Below are positions 6,225 to 8,470 of a DNA stretch of 8,470 nucleotides, piece by piece (position 1 is the stretch's first letter; each line of letters opens with the position of its first letter). The translations under genes were made by a program, and so were the position numbers. The DNA lies in contig JALNXR010000078.1 of assembly GCA_023230265.1 (NCBI GenBank), positions 1-8,470 on the forward strand. The letters run 5' to 3'. Source of the stretch: Bacteroidales bacterium (lineage in GTDB: Bacteria; Bacteroidota; Bacteroidia; Bacteroidales; UBA932). The notes beneath the pieces are model-generated. The model did not search any database. It was not told the origin of the DNA and saw nothing but the letters and a program-made list of their open reading frames with translations.

Positions 6225-7634
6225 TTACATGCCAAAACTACTGCCGTCAAAGCAGTGGGTACAGATTTTTTCTTTTGGCAAACCTATGGATTTTACTAAA
6301 GTCTCTAAGGAGTTGTATTTCAGGCTTGTGAGTTTTAATTCGTTTCTGATGTAACTTACCATCTCATGATATTCGTTACTCTTTTCGTCACAATATTTAT
6401 GCAGATCAACAAAATCAGGGCCCTCTTTAGCAAGTATATAACGGCGTGTTATAAGTTCCATAGGGGATCGGGATACAGAAAAATTAACGAATTCGCATGG
6501 ATGTACCAAAGGCGGGCAGCTTATCCTGATGTGAATCTCCTTTGCTCCGTAACCATAAAGTACCTGTGCGTTATCCCTCAACTGAGTCCCTCTCACTATA
6601 GAGTCATCACAGAAGGCAATCCTCTTCTCTCTTAGCAGCTCCTTATTGGGTATCAGCTTCATCTTTGCCACGGTGTCTCTTACAGACTGTTTGGGAGGTG
6701 TAAAACTTCTCGGCCAGCTTGGAGTGTATTTAACTACGGCACACCGGTAGGGAATCTGTTTTCCACTGGCATAACCTATTGCCATACAGGTTCCTGAATC
6801 AGGAATTGCAGATGAGACATCCAGCTGAGTTCTGTCTTTGCTCCCCATCATGTATCCGAGGGAATACCGTACATCATCCACATTTATGTTTTCATAGCAA
6901 CTTGTGGGGTATCCGTAATAAATCCATAAGAATGAGCAGATTTGCAGTTTATCCCCTGGAGGAGCCATCTGTTGGGCGCTCTCCTCTTTTAGCAGCATAA
7001 CTTCACCCGGTCCCAGAAAATGTTCAGGTTCAAATCCGAGGTTTGCAAAGCTGCAGGTTTCTGTGCATACAGCGTGAGCCCCCTCTTTTCTCCCGGTAAC
7101 CAGAGGAGTCCTTCCGTATTTATCCCTGCATACATATATACCCTCCTGTGTCAAAATAATAAACGAGCAGGATCCTTTTATCTTCTTCTTGACTATCTCA
7201 ATTCCGGCAGCAAAATTATCTCCAAGGGTTACCAGAAGTGCCACAACTTCAGTGGGATTTGTACTTCCGGAACTCAGCTCGGTAAAACTCTTTCCGGCAT
7301 CCAGGAGCTCTTTTTCAAGTTCTGCGATATTATTGATTTTTCCTACTGTTACTATTGCAAATTTTCCCAGATGGGAGTTCATAATCATAGGCTGGGGATC
7401 GGTATCACTGATTACACCTATGCCTGAATTTCCATCGAATTTTGAGAGATCCTCTTCAAACTTGCTCCTGAACTGAGCATTGCCAAGACTATGAATTGCG
7501 CGTGCAAACAGCCCGTTCTGGTTAATGGTCACCATTCCTCCCATTCTTGTACCAAGATGTGAATGATAATCAGTTCCGTAATAAAGATCTGCTACGCATT
7601 GTTGTTTAGAAATTACTCCAAAAATTCCTCCCAT
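6225..7634 (-). CDS. PurF-like amidophosphoribosyltransferase homologue lacking the glutaminase nucleophile
   Basis: A 469-residue homologue of PurF, the enzyme that makes phosphoribosylamine from PRPP and glutamine in purine synthesis. The C-terminal phosphoribosyltransferase half is intact: PRPP loop FCDDSIVRGTQ (about 341-351) and KYTPSWPRSF in place of KNRYVGRTF. Cys194 (TETC), Cys380 (HPC), Cys458 and Cys461 (CTHC) match the four [4Fe-4S] ligands of Bacillus-type PurF. The N-terminal Ntn-type half is degenerate: it begins MGGIFGV instead of MCGI, so the catalytic Cys is Gly. The HRGQ, HVRYPTAG, HNGN and SDSE motifs are also replaced. The frame is open to an ATG at 7742, but ATG 7634 is chosen because MGGIFGV aligns with the PurF N-terminus. 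The 116 bases between here and ComEC hold no other gene and only a weak promoter-like string (CATATTTG, complement of 7670-7677). Homology is certain; the reaction is not. Confidence 0.9.
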   Translation of the reverse strand: MGGIFGVISKQQCVADLYYGTDYHSHLGTRMGGMVTINQNGLFARAIHSLGNAQFRSKFEEDLSKFDGNSGIGVISDTDPQPMIMNSHLGKFAIVTVGKINNIAELEKELLDAGKSFTELSSGSTNPTEVVALLVTLGDNFAAGIEIVKKKIKGSCSFIILTQEGIYVCRDKYGRTPLVTGRKEGAHAVCTETCSFANLGFEPEHFLGPGEVMLLKEESAQQMAPPGDKLQICSFLWIYYGYPTSCYENINVDDVRYSLGYMMGSKDRTQLDVSSAIPDSGTCMAIGYASGKQIPYRCAVVKYTPSWPRSFTPPKQSVRDTVAKMKLIPNKELLREKRIAFCDDSIVRGTQLRDNAQVLYGYGAKEIHIRISCPPLVHPCEFVNFSVSRSPMELITRRYILAKEGPDFVDLHKYCDEKSNEYHEMVSYIRNELKLTSLKYNSLETLVKSIGLPKEKICTHCFDGSSFGM

Positions 7635-7750
7635 ACTAGTTTTTTTGTCGGGTAAAAGTAAAGATTTTCCAAATATGTTTATATGCAATTTATCAACAGC
7701 TGATCTGTTATCCTGATTGAGAATGTCGCAGATATTAAGCAAACAGAGAG

Positions 7751-8470
7751 TTATACGGTTAAAAAAGAGTGGAATACAAACAGAATTATCAATCCGGCAC
7801 AGAGATAAAAACGGATCTTTTTATCTTCCGGGATGTTTAAAAAAAGAGAAGTTATTAACAATACCAGGATTGTAACCTGATAATGATTGAGCTCTGTTTT
7901 AACTGATGCAAACGGGAGCGACTCAGTTCTACAGACATAAAAATCAAGGAATCTGACACAGAGGACCAGCAGATCATTTAACAGGCTGCTGAATATCGTG
8001 GGGGTAACCAGTACCAGAACCGAGAGAGCAAGAATTACTGAAGTAACAGGGATAACAATCAGGTTTGCAGGGAGGAAATAGAGAGGGAAACTGCCAAAGG
8101 TGGTAATAATGATAAGTGCTGTACCTGTCTGGCATGCCGTTGTCATTGATAACAGAGACCATATATAACCTGTTGCTTTGTCAGTTGGTTTATAAAGAGC
8201 ATGAATAACCGGGTGGATATAAATAATGGATAACAGAGCAGCGTAGGAGAGCTGGAATCCCGGTTCAAAGAGGGATTCCGGTTTTACTATTGTAATTATG
8301 AGTGCACTAAGTGCAAGAGAGTGTAGCAGTGAACTACCCCTTCCTGTCAGAGCGGCCGTCCGGTGGACAATAAGCATAACAGAGGCTCTGCATACAGATG
8401 GTGAGAGTCCGGTAAGTAGTGCATATCCGCAAAGAAACAGAATTTGTATCAGGTATTTCAATACTAAAAA
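7751..8470 (-). CDS. comEC: ComEC/Rec2 DNA-uptake channel, C-terminal part (5' end outside window)
   Basis: ComEC is the inner-membrane channel that carries single-stranded DNA into the cytoplasm during natural transformation. About 239 residues are present. The frame stays open to the right edge, so the TTG near 8461 is internal. Competence-domain motifs are visible: GLSPSVCRASVM at the left of the fragment, then KPESLFEPGFQLSYAALLSI. These are followed by several hydrophobic helices (for example SALIITIV, TALIIITTFGSFPLYFLPANLIVIPVTSVILALSVL read in two pieces) and a final membrane segment ending FHSFLTV. The stop follows this helix directly, with no C-terminal metallo-beta-lactamase-like domain such as Bacillus ComEC has. 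From memory, short forms without it are common in Bacteroidota. It lies 116 bases upstream of the PurF-like gene on the same strand, so read-through is possible. Whether the cell is competent cannot be judged. Confidence 0.88.
   Translation of the reverse strand, partial: FLVLKYLIQILFLCGYALLTGLSPSVCRASVMLIVHRTAALTGRGSSLLHSLALSALIITIVKPESLFEPGFQLSYAALLSIIYIHPVIHALYKPTDKATGYIWSLLSMTTACQTGTALIIITTFGSFPLYFLPANLIVIPVTSVILALSVLVLVTPTIFSSLLNDLLVLCVRFLDFYVCRTESLPFASVKTELNHYQVTILVLLITSLFLNIPEDKKIRFYLCAGLIILFVFHSFLTV

Noticed and set aside
7670..7696. Promoter for the PurF-like gene (CATATTTG with an upstream TTG, minus strand)
   Set aside because: The -7 string lacks the leading T, and the spacing to the TTG is 16 bases rather than about 19. 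Too weak to list as a feature, though a promoter in this 116-base spacer remains possible.
7635..7742. In-frame N-terminal extension of the PurF-like gene starting at an ATG at 7742
   Set aside because: The 36 extra residues resemble nothing in the family, while MGGIFGV at 7634 aligns exactly with the PurF N-terminus. The extension is more likely the untranslated leader, and the missing Cys does not reappear in either reading.
1..8470. A multi-gene novel system such as a defence island, biosynthetic cluster or mobile element
   Set aside because: Every sizeable gene belongs to a known chromosomal family, orientations are mixed, and no repeats, integrase, transposase or toxin-antitoxin pair is visible.

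Overview
The window looks like chromosome from a member of the Bacteroidota, most likely order Bacteroidales. The evidence is an S46-family dipeptidyl-peptidase with DPP11 features, a short stand-alone RRM protein, a PurF-like protein opening with MGGIFG, Bacteroidota-type promoter elements (TAnnTTTG) upstream of at least two genes, and few Shine-Dalgarno sequences. I see no insertion sequence, phage gene, tRNA, rRNA, CRISPR array or sign of recent transfer. The DNA is moderately AT-rich and even in character.

Layout. The left edge holds the 3' part of gyrA (DNA gyrase A, C-terminal wrapping domain) on the + strand, followed after 32 bases by an exported tetratricopeptide-repeat protein. That gene converges, with a 9-base gap, on a minus-strand gene for a periplasmic S46 dipeptidyl-peptidase of the DPP11 (Asp/Glu-specific) type. 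An 80-base divergent spacer separates the peptidase from a plus-strand AI-2E/PerM-family membrane protein. The right part is all minus strand: a small RRM RNA-binding protein with its own promoter and intrinsic terminator, a PurF-like phosphoribosyltransferase, and the C-terminal part of ComEC, which runs off the right edge.

How the genes relate. This is a mixed housekeeping neighbourhood rather than one pathway. The functions are DNA topology, envelope or periplasmic processes (TPR protein, peptidase, membrane protein), RNA binding, nucleotide-type phosphoribosyl transfer and DNA uptake. I see no multi-gene novel system.

The most interesting item is the PurF-like protein. Its phosphoribosyltransferase motif and four candidate Fe-S cysteines are intact. 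Its N-terminal glutaminase half has lost the nucleophilic cysteine and every other glutamine-binding motif I could align, so it is either an ammonia-using enzyme, a partner subunit or an enzyme with another role.
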